Positions 8,860 through 22,070 of a stretch of 64,000 nt of DNA are shown piece after piece; the stretch's first letter is position 1; each line of letters begins with the position of its first letter. This DNA comes from Trichomonas vaginalis G3. Taxonomy: Eukaryota; Parabasalia; Trichomonadida; Trichomonadidae. The notes beneath the pieces are model-generated. The model saw nothing but the letters and a program-made list of their open reading frames with translations, had not been told where the DNA came from and did not search any database. A program made the position numbers and the translations under genes. The DNA lies in NCBI RefSeq assembly GCF_026262505.1, contig NC_067205.1, positions 558,001 through 622,000 on the forward strand, given 5' to 3'.

Positions 8860-11800
8860 ATGGGAGAAGAATTAGAGTATGACTTTCCTTTCTGAACATC
8901 CTGTTTTGGATTAAGAGCACAATCAACAGCCAGAGTAACGAATGCAAGAATCTTTTCTCTATTTTTCTCAATTGTTTCATTTGTTATACCCGTCATTTAT
9001 CGCCCATATTTAAAATTGGCGCTAGTTTATTCCATAATTATTGGGATTATCCCATTTACAATCAAACTTCTACTATATATTATCTCACGATTAATAGACA
9101 AAACTTTTGATCTTTCATCTTCAGATGATGAGGAGATCGAAGTTACGCATGAAAGGCCAACTAATATATCACCTGCATTATGGGCACACGCAACCGAATT
9201 TTCTCAAGAAAATCCATTTACAGACGAGCATGCTGTCAATTATATTGGAATAGGCTTTAAACCGGATGAAGTATACGAATTTGCCCAAAGAATCAAAGAA
9301 TGCAACTATGATCTCGAAACAAAAACTACAAAAATCGGAACAAAAAAGAAAACTTACATAAATTTATTTGGAAAACTCAAAGGATTTGCAATCAAGCGTG
9401 AATCAATAGAAAACGTATTTACTAACAATTGTTCATTACTTTACATCATAATTGGAGGAATATTGATATTCTTCTCTTATTTTCTATGTTTTTACGTTAA
9501 TCACACATTTACGAATACTACAAAATGGTTTTATACGATAGAACTTGGTATTTCAATTCATTTATTATTAGTCCCTCCAGATGTAGAACCATATTCAGTG
9601 ACAAAAGGAGATATTTTCAACGGAATTACAAGATTATTTACAACTGTTCTTTGTTTCAGTGCTCTTTACGGTTGTAATTTAGTTAAAAACGAAAAATTTT
9701 ACATCAAAGATTTCGATATTACAATAAATATGGGAATTATATACAAGATAGTTAATGTCATTACATTTATTAGTGTCGGATTGAACTTTGTTTCCGTTCA
9801 TTTTTACATTACTTCTCCATTGAACTTCATTCATTATATTTTAGAGAATTTCAACACATATGTATTCGGATGCTCGCTTTCAAAAAGTTTTTTGCATGCG
9901 TTGTTACTATTTACTCGAGGCGTTGTATGTGTTTCGATATTTTATTTCTTAGACTCAAAATATTTAGCAATCAAAATGCTATCGATTCCAATAATTACGC
10001 TAATTGTTCAAACCCCTACAATATGGACTCCTTTATTTAGATCAAAATTATTTTGGAATTTTTTCATAATCTTTGGATTTTGTATGTTACACTATGCCCT
10101 AACTTTTGTCATGATTTATGCTGAAAAGTCTATTTCTATTATTTCAATGATTCTTTCTGTAATTAGCTTAATTTTAGAATTTTTCATTCCAAAATTGATC
10201 ACTTACAGAATGTTTGATTGGTACACAACCAAACTTATTGAAGGAAATACAAAAATATGCACGATTCTAAGATTTATCATTCCTCATTTGATCTCTCCAA
10301 TAATTGTGAGTCAAATCATTAAATATAATGACAAATCTCGTTTGCTATTTAGTATTACATGTGTTTGTGCACTTACAAAGGCATTTACAGATCCACACAC
10401 GTTTTCATTAGCTATTTTCTTTTATTCTTTCTTGTTTTATTTTGATTTTCCAATGAAATCGAAAACTATGACATTATTTTTATCACTTTTGATAGCGAGA
10501 AAGTATTTCAGTATTAAACCAATAATAGAGTTACAGCATATGCCAAAGACAACTGAACATTTTATCTCCACTTATTTTGTTAATGCTGATGAAATGTTCA
10601 AAATTCCTGTTTTATTATTTAATTCTATTTTTGGAAATCTTTTTGTTGATATTCTTTCACTCAATTCGATCAGAATCATTTCTTCATTCAAGCCTTCCTG
10701 CTTCTGGGATCAATGGAACGAACAAGATGATGAAAAGCTCTTTGAAGCAGATTTAACAGAGCATCCTTTGGAAACACCTGTTTACATTTCTCTTTCGAAT
10801 TACTTAGAGAAGAATCTAGGTAAATTGATAAGTTCTGGAAAATTAGGAACTGTTGATTCTAATGATATCTTTATTTTGACAGATAAAGATCTCATTGCAA
10901 TAATAGAGATCATTTCGAGAGAAAGCTATTCCGTACATTTCAGATTAAGGGGATTGGAATTCAATGATGTTTCTCCTTGTCATTTGAAAAATAGAAATAT
11001 TATTTCTGATGATTTAAACATGATTTTGCAAACTGATAGTTTTAGAAATAATGTTTATCATTCTCTAAAATTGTCAAGAGGGCCTCATCATTTAATACAA
11101 TCTGATTTGTTTTTCCCAGTCAGGTCATTAGTTCTCTACGATTTCACTACTTTCTTCGCTTTAGTGAATGAACAAACAAGAGAAAATTTGAAATTCGTAA
11201 TTCTCGTACTTGTATTGAAAGAATCCGATATCTTCAATAATCCAGAAGATTATTCATATGCACCAAATAATGATGATAAATTTTCCTTCTATTTGTCTAA
11301 ATTCGGACTAAGTTTGAGTGAAGCTGATTATGAATTTGCAAATTGCATTAGATATTCCATTCAAACAGCAATAGGAATCAATATTGCACGGAATAATCAG
11401 TTGGCTAACTTATTCATGCTACTTAATAACCCTCAAAAATTTGAAATTGAAATTCTTGATTATGATAACGAAAAAGTTCGATCGATATTCGTCGACTTCA
11501 CAAGGAAATATATTGCGTCATTAATGTTTGCAACTGTTCATAGCTGTTCAGAAGTTAATTGGTCTAATCCAGATGTTGATTTTCTCACTGATTTTTATCA
11601 TCAAGCTGTAGATCAATTTTGTCCTCTTCCTTTGAGATCAGCTGAGTTTAGAGATGCATTTCTTAACAAAAAAGAAGTAGTAGTTTCAGATTCCAAGAAA
11701 AATCATGATAAATTCGGAATTTATATGTGTTCTGAAGAGAACTCATTTAATTTTATTAAATACAATCAGCTGCAAGCTCATTCCTTATGGAATTACTTTG

Positions 11801-11967
11801 CAATTATGCAGTTGTATTATAGGTGTGATGATCCGGAGAGCATCGTATATAAAGATGTCCAGTGTCACATGCGAAATTTATTCTATACATCAGCAAGCCA
11901 TCCTTTAGGATATCCTGTTTATGTATCACCAATTCTTACTTCATACTATCTACCAACCTTTTTGTAA
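8860..11967 (+). pseudogene. Pecanex-like multi-pass membrane protein with in-frame TGA
   Basis: From about residue 560 of the long frame the protein matches the pecanex C-terminal domain: SCFWDQWNEQDD, then PVYISLSNYLEKNLGKLI, a DxFIL segment, and the hallmark HFRLRGLEF, followed by a long conserved-type tail. About ten hydrophobic segments precede it, with a cytosolic acidic loop near residues 30-110. Pecanex proteins are ER membrane proteins; pecanex affects Notch signalling in flies, and the trichomonad role is unknown. The frame is open from 8896 to 11967, and the coding-like N-terminus (GLRAQSTARV...) extends above 9016. The only upstream ATG in frame (8860) is separated from it by TGA at 8893-8895. 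Either a pseudogene by one nonsense change, a sequence error, or a shorter product. Confidence 0.7.
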
Positions 11968-12244
11968 TGAAAAGATTGATTGTCTTGTTTATATTATATT
12001 AAATATTCATGTAGTAGTTTTACTCTTTCAAATGTCATATTTGAAGCATGATAAATCAATAATTAAATGCATTCACATAAATAATAAAGCATTTGATTCT
12101 AAAATCTTTGAGTCTAACCTATGTATGTGACATCTAGTTTATTCAATGTCCGAAATTCCATTATTCTTTTAAAATTCAATGAAATAAAAATTTAAAAAGG
12201 GTATATATTTTATTACAAAACAAATAAAAGCTAAAAAATAACAG
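11968..12244. other. 3' intergenic region between convergent genes
   Basis: No gene. It separates the pecanex-like gene from the convergent TVP23-like gene. Confidence 0.5.
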
Positions 12245-12874
12245 TTAAAGTTCGTTTTCTTGTTCCCTTTGGACGCTCTCTAAACCATTATCATCTGATT
12301 TTTTATATCTTCTAATGGCGTTCGTAATAACGTCTGTACAGTTAGCTAATAGACCAAGTTGTACTATATTAGCTATAAGAGCAAGGAAGAACAAGAAGCA
12401 CCACATTGTACTTAATCTTGACAAAGTAACAACAATGCAAATAAAAAGATATCCGATGTTAACTAATAGTGTAATCCAGAAGAGCTTCTTTTGGTAATTT
12501 TCATCCTCAGGGTAAGTTTCAAATTTCCAATTGAAATCACCTTCTTGTGTTGTTTTACATGAATATTTAACACCGGCAAGATGTTTGCTTGCAATTCTTT
12601 GCGTATGCCATAAATCAAAAATGATTACAACTGATGAAGTAAACCAGCCGAATGTGTGCGAATCCATCAATGAAAATATCATTGTCCAAATGCATATGAA
12701 AAGTTTAATGATTAAAAATACAGAAGTAATTGTCAAATTTGAAGCAAGAAATCTGATTTTGCGAATTCCTTTTTGAATTGTATCAGAAAAGTTTTTGTTA
12801 GTTTGAGGGGCGTCGCTGTTATCTGTTGGCTGTGTTTCAAGCGGTTCTTGAATAGAATTTCCTTCAGTATCCAT
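12245..12874 (-). CDS. TVP23/FAM18-like Golgi membrane protein
   Basis: 209 residues starting MDTEGNSIQEP; a start 12 codons upstream (12910) is possible. A polar N-terminus of about 35 residues is followed by four hydrophobic segments. The family signature is clear: IIFDLWHTQRIASKHLAGVK corresponds to the DFWxxKNxxGRxLVGLRWW block, then FNWKFET (W.FE), then KKLFWITLLVN (xxFWxxL) and two final membrane spans. Eukaryotic TVP23 proteins are late-Golgi proteins linked to vesicle traffic with YIP family partners. The acidic, Gln-rich tail is cytosolic by analogy. Length is normal. Confidence 0.75.
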   Translation of the reverse strand: MDTEGNSIQEPLETQPTDNSDAPQTNKNFSDTIQKGIRKIRFLASNLTITSVFLIIKLFICIWTMIFSLMDSHTFGWFTSSVVIIFDLWHTQRIASKHLAGVKYSCKTTQEGDFNWKFETYPEDENYQKKLFWITLLVNIGYLFICIVVTLSRLSTMWCFLFFLALIANIVQLGLLANCTDVITNAIRRYKKSDDNGLESVQREQENEL

Positions 12875-13293
12875 AATTTTTAATTCAAAACGGTTGAATA
12901 GAAAAATCATTTTATTGAAATTTTATGGTTAAATAACTCCTAATCATATTCCTTATTGATTTCATTAATAAAAATTTTCGAAATTTTTTGTGAATTCGAA
13001 AATCTCACTGATAAAACCTAGAAAAAATTTTTCTAAAATTTGAAAAATAATTTTTATTTGGAATTGAAAAATCATTTTTAAACAAAGTTAATCGGGGAAA
13101 AGCATAAATTATAGATATAGAATTTAATTATATTAATGATTAGTATTTTAATAATAAATTTCATCAATTGAGCAATATCATGTTTCAGCTGAAGGAATCA
13201 AATGTTATACACAATGACTACGTTCAATGGTTCATCCCACAAAACTAACGTTGAAAACGCTCAAAAAAGTGACGAATGTATACAAATATTTGA
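12875..13293. other. Intergenic between divergent genes
   Basis: About 420 bp shared upstream region of the TVP23-like gene (minus) and the ankyrin gene (plus). No firm Inr chosen. Confidence 0.5.
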
Positions 13294-14646
13294 ATGTCAT
13301 CCTTCCGTCCTCGTGATTTTAAGACAATTCCAGCCACAGGATATGAAGATTTCATGCAAATGCAACAAGATTTCATTGAAATGGATAGCACAAATGTAGC
13401 AGAAAAAGAAAATTCGTTATTAAAGAATTCCATGTTGAAATCGAAACAAGGGATGATTTCTTTTGTTGACGACTTCCTTAGAAACGTCAGCATCAGACAT
13501 AAAGATCTTGACTTGTTCATTGAAGTTATTGAATTTTTGTACAAAAATGCCAATTCATCTAACTTCACCAAAGACATAATACAAACAGTCGTTGACAAGA
13601 TCTTAACTCCTATTGAAGACTATAGAATTTCAGAAAAAATTATGCATTTTACATTTCTTCGCAGATTATTCGTTAAAAAGCTCATTCCTCTCGATCAAAT
13701 TCATTCTACACTGCTTAATTTTCCAAAGGGATATCCAATTCAATACATAATCCTTTACTATTTCTTCGTTTCTGAATGCTACACAAAATCTGGCAGAGAT
13801 GTGGAAAAAATGAAGGAAGTGATCGAAGAATACAGAATGAAATTTGAAGGAAATCCTAAAATTACAAAAGAAATGGAAACTTTCTTAAAACTCCAAAAAA
13901 TGCAAGATTCAATGGAAAAGAACTCATATGCGAAGCTCAAAGAATACATCGAATACGGATGCCCACTTAATTCAATGGAATACGCTCTTAAATTCGATAA
14001 AGTCGACCTTTTGAATGAAATTGTAACCAGAGACAAAATTAATCTATCAGAAAGAATGGAACAGAACTATTTCGAACCATCTTTGTTCGTACATTGGGAT
14101 CCTACACCTCTTGAGTTCGCTGCTTTCTTTGGTTCTTACAATTGTTTCAAATACATCATCAAACATAACATTAGCTTACAATACATTCCTCTTTTCGCTA
14201 CAGCAGGATGCGATATACGTATCCTCAAGGTTTTGGCCTCAAAAAAGGTCAGTTTTGAAGGATGTCCAAGAATTGCAGCTTATTTCCGCAGATATGACAT
14301 TTTCGAGTGGATCATGACACGCCACAAAGAGAATCTGAACATGAAGAAGGAACTAAACTACGCTTTATCACGTGCAATTGCAATTAATTATATTGATATG
14401 ATAGTTCAATGCATAGATATCGGGGCAAACATCAATTTCAAGGATGAGAATCAACAGACTCCGCTGATAGTCGCTGCTACAAACGATTGCCTCGAATCTG
14501 TTGCTTATATGATCAGATATCCAAGTTTAGGCGTGGCCGCAGAAGATGCTTTTGGCCACAAGATACAAGACTTATCTCATGACCCAAGAATTAGAAGACT
14601 TATTGCAGATGCAATTGAAGAAGAGAATGAAAGACTTAGAAGATAA
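13294..14646 (+). CDS. Ankyrin-repeat protein of the large trichomonad family
   Basis: 450 residues starting MSSFRPRDF. Residues 1-200 are helical and unrepeated, like the DUF3447-type N-terminal region common in T. vaginalis ankyrin proteins (repeated FLRRLF, YYFF and similar helical motifs). The C-terminal half holds degenerate ankyrin units: TPLEFAAFFGSYNCFKYIIK, an IRILKVLASKK unit, RYDIFEWIM, and a better conserved final one, GANINFKDENQQTPLIVAA, followed by NDCLESVAYMI. Likely cytosolic protein-protein interaction scaffold. Intact frame with normal codon use. Confidence 0.8.
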   Translation: MSSFRPRDFKTIPATGYEDFMQMQQDFIEMDSTNVAEKENSLLKNSMLKSKQGMISFVDDFLRNVSIRHKDLDLFIEVIEFLYKNANSSNFTKDIIQTVVDKILTPIEDYRISEKIMHFTFLRRLFVKKLIPLDQIHSTLLNFPKGYPIQYIILYYFFVSECYTKSGRDVEKMKEVIEEYRMKFEGNPKITKEMETFLKLQKMQDSMEKNSYAKLKEYIEYGCPLNSMEYALKFDKVDLLNEIVTRDKINLSERMEQNYFEPSLFVHWDPTPLEFAAFFGSYNCFKYIIKHNISLQYIPLFATAGCDIRILKVLASKKVSFEGCPRIAAYFRRYDIFEWIMTRHKENLNMKKELNYALSRAIAINYIDMIVQCIDIGANINFKDENQQTPLIVAATNDCLESVAYMIRYPSLGVAAEDAFGHKIQDLSHDPRIRRLIADAIEEENERLRR

Positions 14647-15743
14647 GTCACTATTATTTTAGATATAAATATGTAATTTTAATATCTCAAAATCTAATCA
14701 AGCTTTTTATCAAAATATATTTCCATTTTTTTTGAGCCGAATCTGGAATATAGTCAGTGGAAATCCTACAAGAAATGCAGACACAATATATTTCCGCAAC
14801 ATTCTATTAAAATCAGGAAATATTGAATCACATTATTTTTCTTCAAAGCTCATTTAAATTCCTTCTATTAAAAACTTTCTCAAGCGTGGTGATGATTGTT
14901 TGGTTTCATTTTTTTGTATTCAGACTAAATGAAGTAAGATTTTTATCCTTTCCATGCAAAACTCAATGCTTGAAATTATTTACTATTTGATAAGCTATCA
15001 TTTCGTTTGCACGGAATAAGCATTATTGATGTTTTGATAAAAATCATGAAAAAAATGAGTTAATATATAACATAACTAGAAAACATGTACTGATACACCG
15101 CACTTGAAAAAGAGCAATGCAATTATGCAATCCTAATGCTCATAAAATGAATAATTTATATTTTTGAACTTCATAAAAAATGATTTTAGACTGCAAATTT
15201 AATCATCACTATGAGTGCGTATTGTAAGCTTCCTACCATTACAAATAAGAAATTGCCTTATCGCGTGAACTCCTCACAAACTATCATTTTTTTCGGTTTC
15301 TAAAGTACTGAAAATTTTAGTATGCAACAATTTTTAGTATAAATTGGAGAATAAAAAATGTGTGGTCCGAACATCAGCCAAAATTGAATACTTACAATGT
15401 CACTTTTGATTCAATATTTTTTTACAATTGGTAAACATATTCTTAACACTCTAATCTAATTTGTGTTCAATAAAAATAATCAACCTGACATAATTTTCGG
15501 CCAAACCGACATCAATTTTAAAAAAGATATTGTAATTTAATTTGAATGAAGAATATTCAACAAAATTCGATTTTTAAAATTTTGAGAGCATATTAATTCA
15601 ATTAAATTTTACTTAATTTGAATTAATTATAATATTTCATACTAATATATAAAAATATTCAATTCGTTTTTCATAACTCTTTCAAACCTATTTCTACCGA
15701 AAGGATTTCTGAATTTTGAATAGAAGCGTAATTTGAGTTCAAG
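14647..15743. other. 1.1-kb intergenic region
   Basis: AT-rich, no gene or repeat recognised. Confidence 0.6.
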
Positions 15744-18700
15744 ATGTCTACGCTGAGGGCTGTCGTTTTCTCTACAGATAATCCTCAGTCCTTGAAACAA
15801 ATTGTTGTCGGCTCAGATTTTACAGGTGAGCAGTTTATGCAAATAGCTTGTATTCAACTTGGAATACCGTTCAATATGAATTCACAATTGCACGCTACGA
15901 TGCAAGACGGCACAACAATTATCGTTAATTTAGAACAAACATTAGAATCTCAAGGTATTTTGAATGGATCGTCTTTTTGCATTGGCGATAATTACGGCCA
16001 ACTACCTCTTCCTCCCCTTCATACATCAGAATTCCCGCAAATACAGCAAGACGAGTTTGAGGAACAGTATCAGCAGTTTATGATACCGCCATCAAGTCTT
16101 AAGGAGGATCAAGTTCGAGAAATTCAAATTAATCCGATAGATTTAACAGTTCTCGATTTCCCAGAAAATGAAATTGAACCACCCAGCAGTCAGTTCCCTG
16201 CACCACCATCATATTTCCCAGCAGAAGAACAGAGCGTATTCGTTCCTCCTATCGATTTAACAGTTCCTGAATTTCCATCTGACTCTGAAAACTCAATAGA
16301 CAGTTCAGAAGGAAGTGAAGAAAGTGATATTGTTATCAAAAATAATAAATTTGAGACTGCTGAATTTGATACTTCTTGTGGCATCAGCTTTTCATTGGGA
16401 ACGAAAGAAAATGCGACACAAATGTATACTTTTTACGAATTTCAAGATAACCACGAAAAGCCAATTTATTATGATAATAAATTCAAGCTTAAACAAGTAA
16501 TTCAAGTCGCTCGTCAAGTCTTACAACTCAGAAATAACGATTACGTGGCATTATTGTGCTTTAGCGATAATGAAAAACGTTGGTTTGAAGAAGATCTCTG
16601 TGTTGAAGAACATTCATGCTATGATGGCATGGCCATTAGAATCTTCAGAAAGGAATTAGTCATTTCTATCAATTCAATTCACTTCGAAACTTTCAAATTC
16701 AAATTTAATATTACAGACACTGTTGGAGAGCTTGTCAAGCAGATTGCACAAGAGAAAGGCATAAATAACTATGCCGGATATACTTTAATGACAAGAGAAA
16801 CTACAATTAAAGGATCCAAAATGAAAACTAGAGAAATTCCATTAGATCTCGAAAAAGACTTACCGCATCAGATTACAGATATGAAAGAACTGAAGTTTGG
16901 TCGATGCTACTTCGTTTTCTCCCACAAAGATTTGCAATCTATGGATTCTGCAATGTTGGCATATAAAGATGCAGCTATTGAGATGAAAAATGGATCAACG
17001 AAACTATTATCTAAGGAAGATGCCGTACGATTGGCCGCTCTTTCGATTATTATCGAAAATGATAAAAATAATTTCGACATTAACTCGATTCCGGACGAAG
17101 TTGGCCAATATCTTCCAAGTCACTACCCAGATCACAAGACGCTAGGCTCAGAAGTTCGAAAATTTTTGGAACAAAATGGAGTTCCTGACAAAATCAACGC
17201 TGTAAGGCTGTATTTGAAGCATGTAAGACTTGTTCCTGACTTTAACATGCAGAAATTCAAGTATACTAATGATACATCGTTGAATTCTGAAATGCAAGCC
17301 TTAATTAACCCATTATGCGTTACAATTGTTAACCAAGAAGGTGACATTAGCTGTAGAATACCTTATAATGATATTATAGAGCTTGAATGTGAAGATCAAG
17401 TTTTATCAATTTTATATCAAGTTTCAAATGACAATAATTTCTCAGCTGTCACCATAAGAACCAAGAAGTGTCTTCTAATCTACAGAACAATCATCACTTA
17501 CCAAAGAATTATCAGAAATCTGTTAATGGAGCGCGCACAACTCAGATTAGAAGGTAAATGGTCAGGTCCTGTGTCTCCAAATGACATCATCCATGTCAAT
17601 GCTTACAATGATTTCACAGATAAGAATCCATCTTTATTTGAGATCGATAGGAACTTCACGGGACAAATGCTACTCCAAATATTAACAAAGAACATGAATA
17701 TATCACTTGAAGATCCATCAAACAAAGATTTGGCCATACTTGTCAAATTAAGAAATATTTACAAGTGGGCGGAACCAATGAATACGTTAAGTCAGATCGG
17801 AATGTACGATAACATCGATGTTTACATCGTACATGTTGAAAGAAACATGAAAATCTACTTACCGAATGGAACAGATATCGAATTAAAAATAAATGCACAA
17901 AGTAAATCAGAAAAAGTGATTTCTGATATATTTACAGCACTTAAACAACCATATGTATATGGATATTCATTGTATTACATTAATGAAAACAATGAATTAG
18001 TTCCATCATCAAGTGAATCAACAGTTCCTGAGCAATCATTAAGAACAGATAGTTTATATCTCAAAAGAAGATTCTTTACATTAACAAGAGATGATTTGAA
18101 GAATGATTTATTGACAACATCCGCTTTCTTTGATTCAAGAGAATATATTTTAACAAAAGAAGTTTCAATAACTGACCAAGTAGCCGTAGAACTTGCTATT
18201 CTTGATTATATAACAGAACATGAAGATTTACAATCATATCAGAACTTCAAAGACACTGATTTCCAATGGGAAAAGATGTTTCCTAAATCAATATCTATAA
18301 AGAAATCATTGAAAAAGGCATTTTTAGAAGCATTTGCAAATCATGAAATAATTGATAAAAAACATGCCATGAAAAAGTATTTGACAATTGTAAGAGAACT
18401 CCCATATTTCGGTGGTGAATCATATCAAATAACAATGAGAGATTCTGATTACCATCGAAAGAAATTACCAAAAACATTCCAAGATGCAATTATAAAAATT
18501 TGTCCATTGAATATTTTCTTGTTGGAAACAAATGGAAAAGTAATACATAAATTATTCTGGAGACAAGTAATTTCATATGAAGCATCGAAGAAATCAATGA
18601 GATTGACATTTAGAAATGCAAAAGGTGATGAAATAATCAATGTAGATATCAGAAGTAAATCGATGCAGGATATTTTAATGATGATCAAAGGTTCATGGAC

Positions 18701-20502
18701 AATTTTCGTAACAATTATGCAGCTCCATAGAAAAGAAGATGAAGCGAAACAAGAAGAAAGAAATAAAAGACATAACGGTGGATTTACAGATAACGGAAAA
18801 GTCCATGGTCCACAAGTTGATTTATATGTAATTACTGATTTAGTTACACGAAAGAAAACTAAATTAGTTTGGTTAGATATCGACATGACACAACAAGAAG
18901 TTCTTAATTTCATGAGAAAATTATATAACACGAATCCAAAAGATAAATATGGATTAATGATTGAAAATTCTGAATCATATACATGGTTGTTATCTGATAT
19001 GAAAATCAAAGATGTTGATGTCAAAGTTCTTTCTAATCTTTTCTATTTGAATATCCGACCAAAACTGAAAATTCAAGATGATAATGGTCAAACAAAAGAA
19101 GTTGTTTTGAGATTGGAAGTTCCTTTGGTTGAATCGATTAAAGAAGTTTGTGACGAATTCGGCATCAAACAATCAATCGGATACACATTGTTCGCACCTG
19201 AAAAGACAAAGAACAATGAGTTATTCCCATTGGAATTGAATTCGACATTGCCAGAACAAATTTCTTCTTTCGAAGGTTTAGTTTTAAGAAGAAGATTCTT
19301 CGTTATAACTAAACTTGATTTCGAATCTCAAGAAGCATTCAATCAGATCTACAATGATATTAGAAGAATGGTTAATTCTGGTGTCATGGATATTTCTCTT
19401 GAAATGGCAAATGAATTGGCTTTTTACCAGATGTCCGTTGATATGAATCCATTGACAGAAAAAGCAATTCCTGAAAATTGTTCGAATTATTTACCAAAGA
19501 ACATCAAACAAAACAGGAATATGAAGCTCGAAATCAAGAAATACATGAAGTTATATCCAAAACTAACAGTTGAAGAAGCACAAAGACAATTCATTGAACA
19601 CGCAAGATCAATACAATCATTTGCTTGCGAAAGATATTCAGGATATTACTTCTCAAATGTAAAAGGAAACAGAAGAATGCATGAAATAAGTGTTGTCATC
19701 ACTCCTTATAGATTTTATGTCACTGAGAAACAAACAAATACTCTTTTGATCAATATACAACACGAATTCATTTACAAGATTGAAGAATTGGAAGGAAGAT
19801 TGTGTATTTCTTATACAGGATTAGATAAACAAAACTTTGTATTGGACATGGAATCAACAGCATCAAGACAAATTAAGAATGTAATTGATACTTATTACAG
19901 CATTAAATGTCAATTACTCAAACTCAGAATCACTGATGATTTCAAGCCAGAAGAAATCTCAAGTGGTGAACACCTTTTGATTTTTGCACACATTGGAGTA
20001 GATAATGATAAACACAGATCAATTGCTTTCGATCAGAGATGTAATGGTCAACAATTGGTCCAAAGACTCAGAAAATTATTGAATTTGAATGAAAAGTCAT
20101 CTTTGTAAATGATCTAAGACTTTCTTGAATGAAAAGTCAAATGTCATTGAAGAAGTCAAAACAATTCTCAACAAAGCAGAGAATGTTGAAGTAATCGTCA
20201 TCAAGAGAGGTCAATCCATATCAGAATTGACAGCAAAGTTTGTCTCATCATCTGAATCATCATCACCAGAAGAACAAGCTCTTCGTGAGATATTATCCAT
20301 TGCTTCCAAATCCGCAAATACTCTTTCAAAGACTGCAGAACAAGTCCTTGAAATCAAGAAGAAGAAAGAAACAGCCGCGACAACTGTTCACACTGGACAG
20401 GCAAGAGAATGGCTACTGAAGAGATTAGATTTGGAATCAAGAGTCATCAAGGCAAGAATGATACTCGAACATCACGAACAAGAACTTGCCTCGATTCAAT
20501 AA
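15744..20502 (+). pseudogene. Triple-FERM (talin-head-like) protein broken by a 40-bp insertion
   Basis: The first frame (15744-20108, 1454 residues) starts with a ubiquitin-like fold (about 1-85), an acidic Pro/Gln linker (90-205), then three FERM modules. Equivalent strands recur about every 400 residues: FGRCYFVFSHKDL (about 385), LKRRFFTLTRDDL (about 772) and LRRRFFVITKLDF (about 1180), each followed by a helical F2 lobe and a PH-like F3 with IxYxDI or equivalent. A fourth ubiquitin-like lobe begins near 1410. The same protein clearly goes on at 20125-20502 in another frame and ends in charged helices (ARMILEHHEQELASIQ) that recall the end of an I/LWEQ talin tail. FERM proteins link membranes to actin. 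Possibly a recent pseudogene, or two products. Confidence 0.75.
20085..20139 (+). repeat. 15-bp direct repeat bounding a 40-bp insertion
   Basis: TTGAATGAAAAGTCA occurs at 20085-20099 and 20125-20139, exactly 40 bp apart. Each copy is read LNEKS in its own frame. The intervening 25 bp contain stops. Removing one 40-bp period would reconnect the FERM protein frames, so the duplication or insertion explains the split. The intervening bases do not resemble a trichomonad intron (no GTAYGT, no ACTAACACACAG). Confidence 0.85.
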
Positions 20503-22052
20503 TTTATTTATTTAGAATATAATTGTTATTATATTTTTTTGTTAGATTTACTAAAAAAAAAACATCTTTCTTTTTTCTTCTAATGCCTTTATAATCAGAT
20601 ATATATATTCTTGTTTGTTTGGGTACTTTATATTCATAAGTCCAACAATCTATGCTATGTGCTTAGATAAGACGACAGAAGATTATGTACTGTATGTGGA
20701 ATCTAAACATGATTATATAGAACCTTTTGCTGAAAAACTCAAAAACGAAACGCTATCAATCAGTCGGTGGAGAAATTTTTATTCATTGTTTATTTATCTA
20801 AAATCACTTTTCTAAGATGTATATAATATTGAAGTATTTCGATAATAAAATACTTCAAATGGATCGTGAAATTTATGAAGATTTTGCCTCATTTCTTGAA
20901 TCTCTTGATAACATCTTTAATCAAATTAACGATTTAACAAACACATACTACTAATATCTCAACGAGCACATGAGTGAATTGAATTATATTAAAATTTTTG
21001 AATCCTCCAAACAAAATGCAGAGAAGATTGCATTAAGAAAAGTAAACTTAACACATTTCACTTATTTGATATTAACAATTTATGGATTTCATCACCTTTA
21101 ACAACATGCAAGAATGATTATAAGAATCTTATTAAGGATCCTAGTTCTCTACCTAGAGTTGAGATTATGTAGTGACTAGTTGGATCATAATTTATACGGT
21201 GAATAAGAATGAATATTTTAATTAATACCAAATCACTTGATTTTATGCATACATGTCAAGACTCATAAATTATATAATCAAAAGTTGTCCATCCTTACCT
21301 ATTTCGCTGAACAAGAAAAATTTGTAAAAGGATAGCGATTCTCAAAACATTGAATAGCATTCCTGTATACAAATGGTCCAATGTTAGTGAAATACTCCAA
21401 ATTGATTAAACATTAAATGTATTTTGTATTTTTCATATAAATTAAATTCAATTTAGAAAGAATGTGCTAATTCCAAATGATAATTTGAACTCAGAGCATC
21501 ATACTGCAATAATATTACATATTGGAATTTGATATTGCAATATTATCGAAGATAGTGCTCCAAAATGTGAGATTTTCTGATACTTGTTCTTAGTATCCAT
21601 GCACTTTCTAAATACCTTGTATGATCATATTGAAATTAAAAATAGATGATTTTGTTTCAGTTTAATTTGAATAATTAGTGTCCCAATAACCTTCTGGCTT
21701 AAGATTTACATAAACACCTAACTTTTAGCTGTAACTTCACTTGACAACCAATTTTGACGAATTTCTGTTGGATACTTATTAAAATTTAATTTTGGGTTCA
21801 ATATATAAGACTTTAGGTATCTTGCAGTTAATTCATTTTGGGAAAGTTAAACATTTGGGAAAAAACAATTGCTCATTCAATTAACCGATCATCACTCTCA
21901 AAAAAATCAATAATTGGGAATTTTCCCATTCAAATTTTTTTCATTTTTTCCCAGTATAACTTTTCTTTAAAAATCTGAATATACTCCATTAACTCTATTA
22001 AATTTTTTGATTGAAAACTTAAATCTTGAATTTGAGTTCTGGTTAAATTAAA
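20503..22052. other. 1.5-kb intergenic region with a decayed ORF
   Basis: A weak coding-like trace runs from ATG 20859 (MDREIYEDFASFLESL...) to about 21100 with an internal stop, and a 66-codon frame lies at 20615-20815. Neither belongs to a family I know. The rest is AT-rich with no feature. Confidence 0.35.
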
Positions 22053-22065
22053 TCACTTCATTTTT
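22053..22065 (+). promoter_or_regulatory. Initiator (Inr) of the hybrid cluster protein gene
   Basis: TCACTTCATTTTT matches the trichomonad Inr. The predicted +1 A at 22055 lies 16 nt before the ATG at 22071, which fixes the start and keeps the organelle leader. Confidence 0.7.
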
Positions 22066-22070
22066 AAGCA

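Noticed and set aside
20100-20124. Mini-intron in the FERM gene
   Set aside because: No trichomonad splice consensus, and the 15-bp direct repeats explain the 40-bp insertion better.
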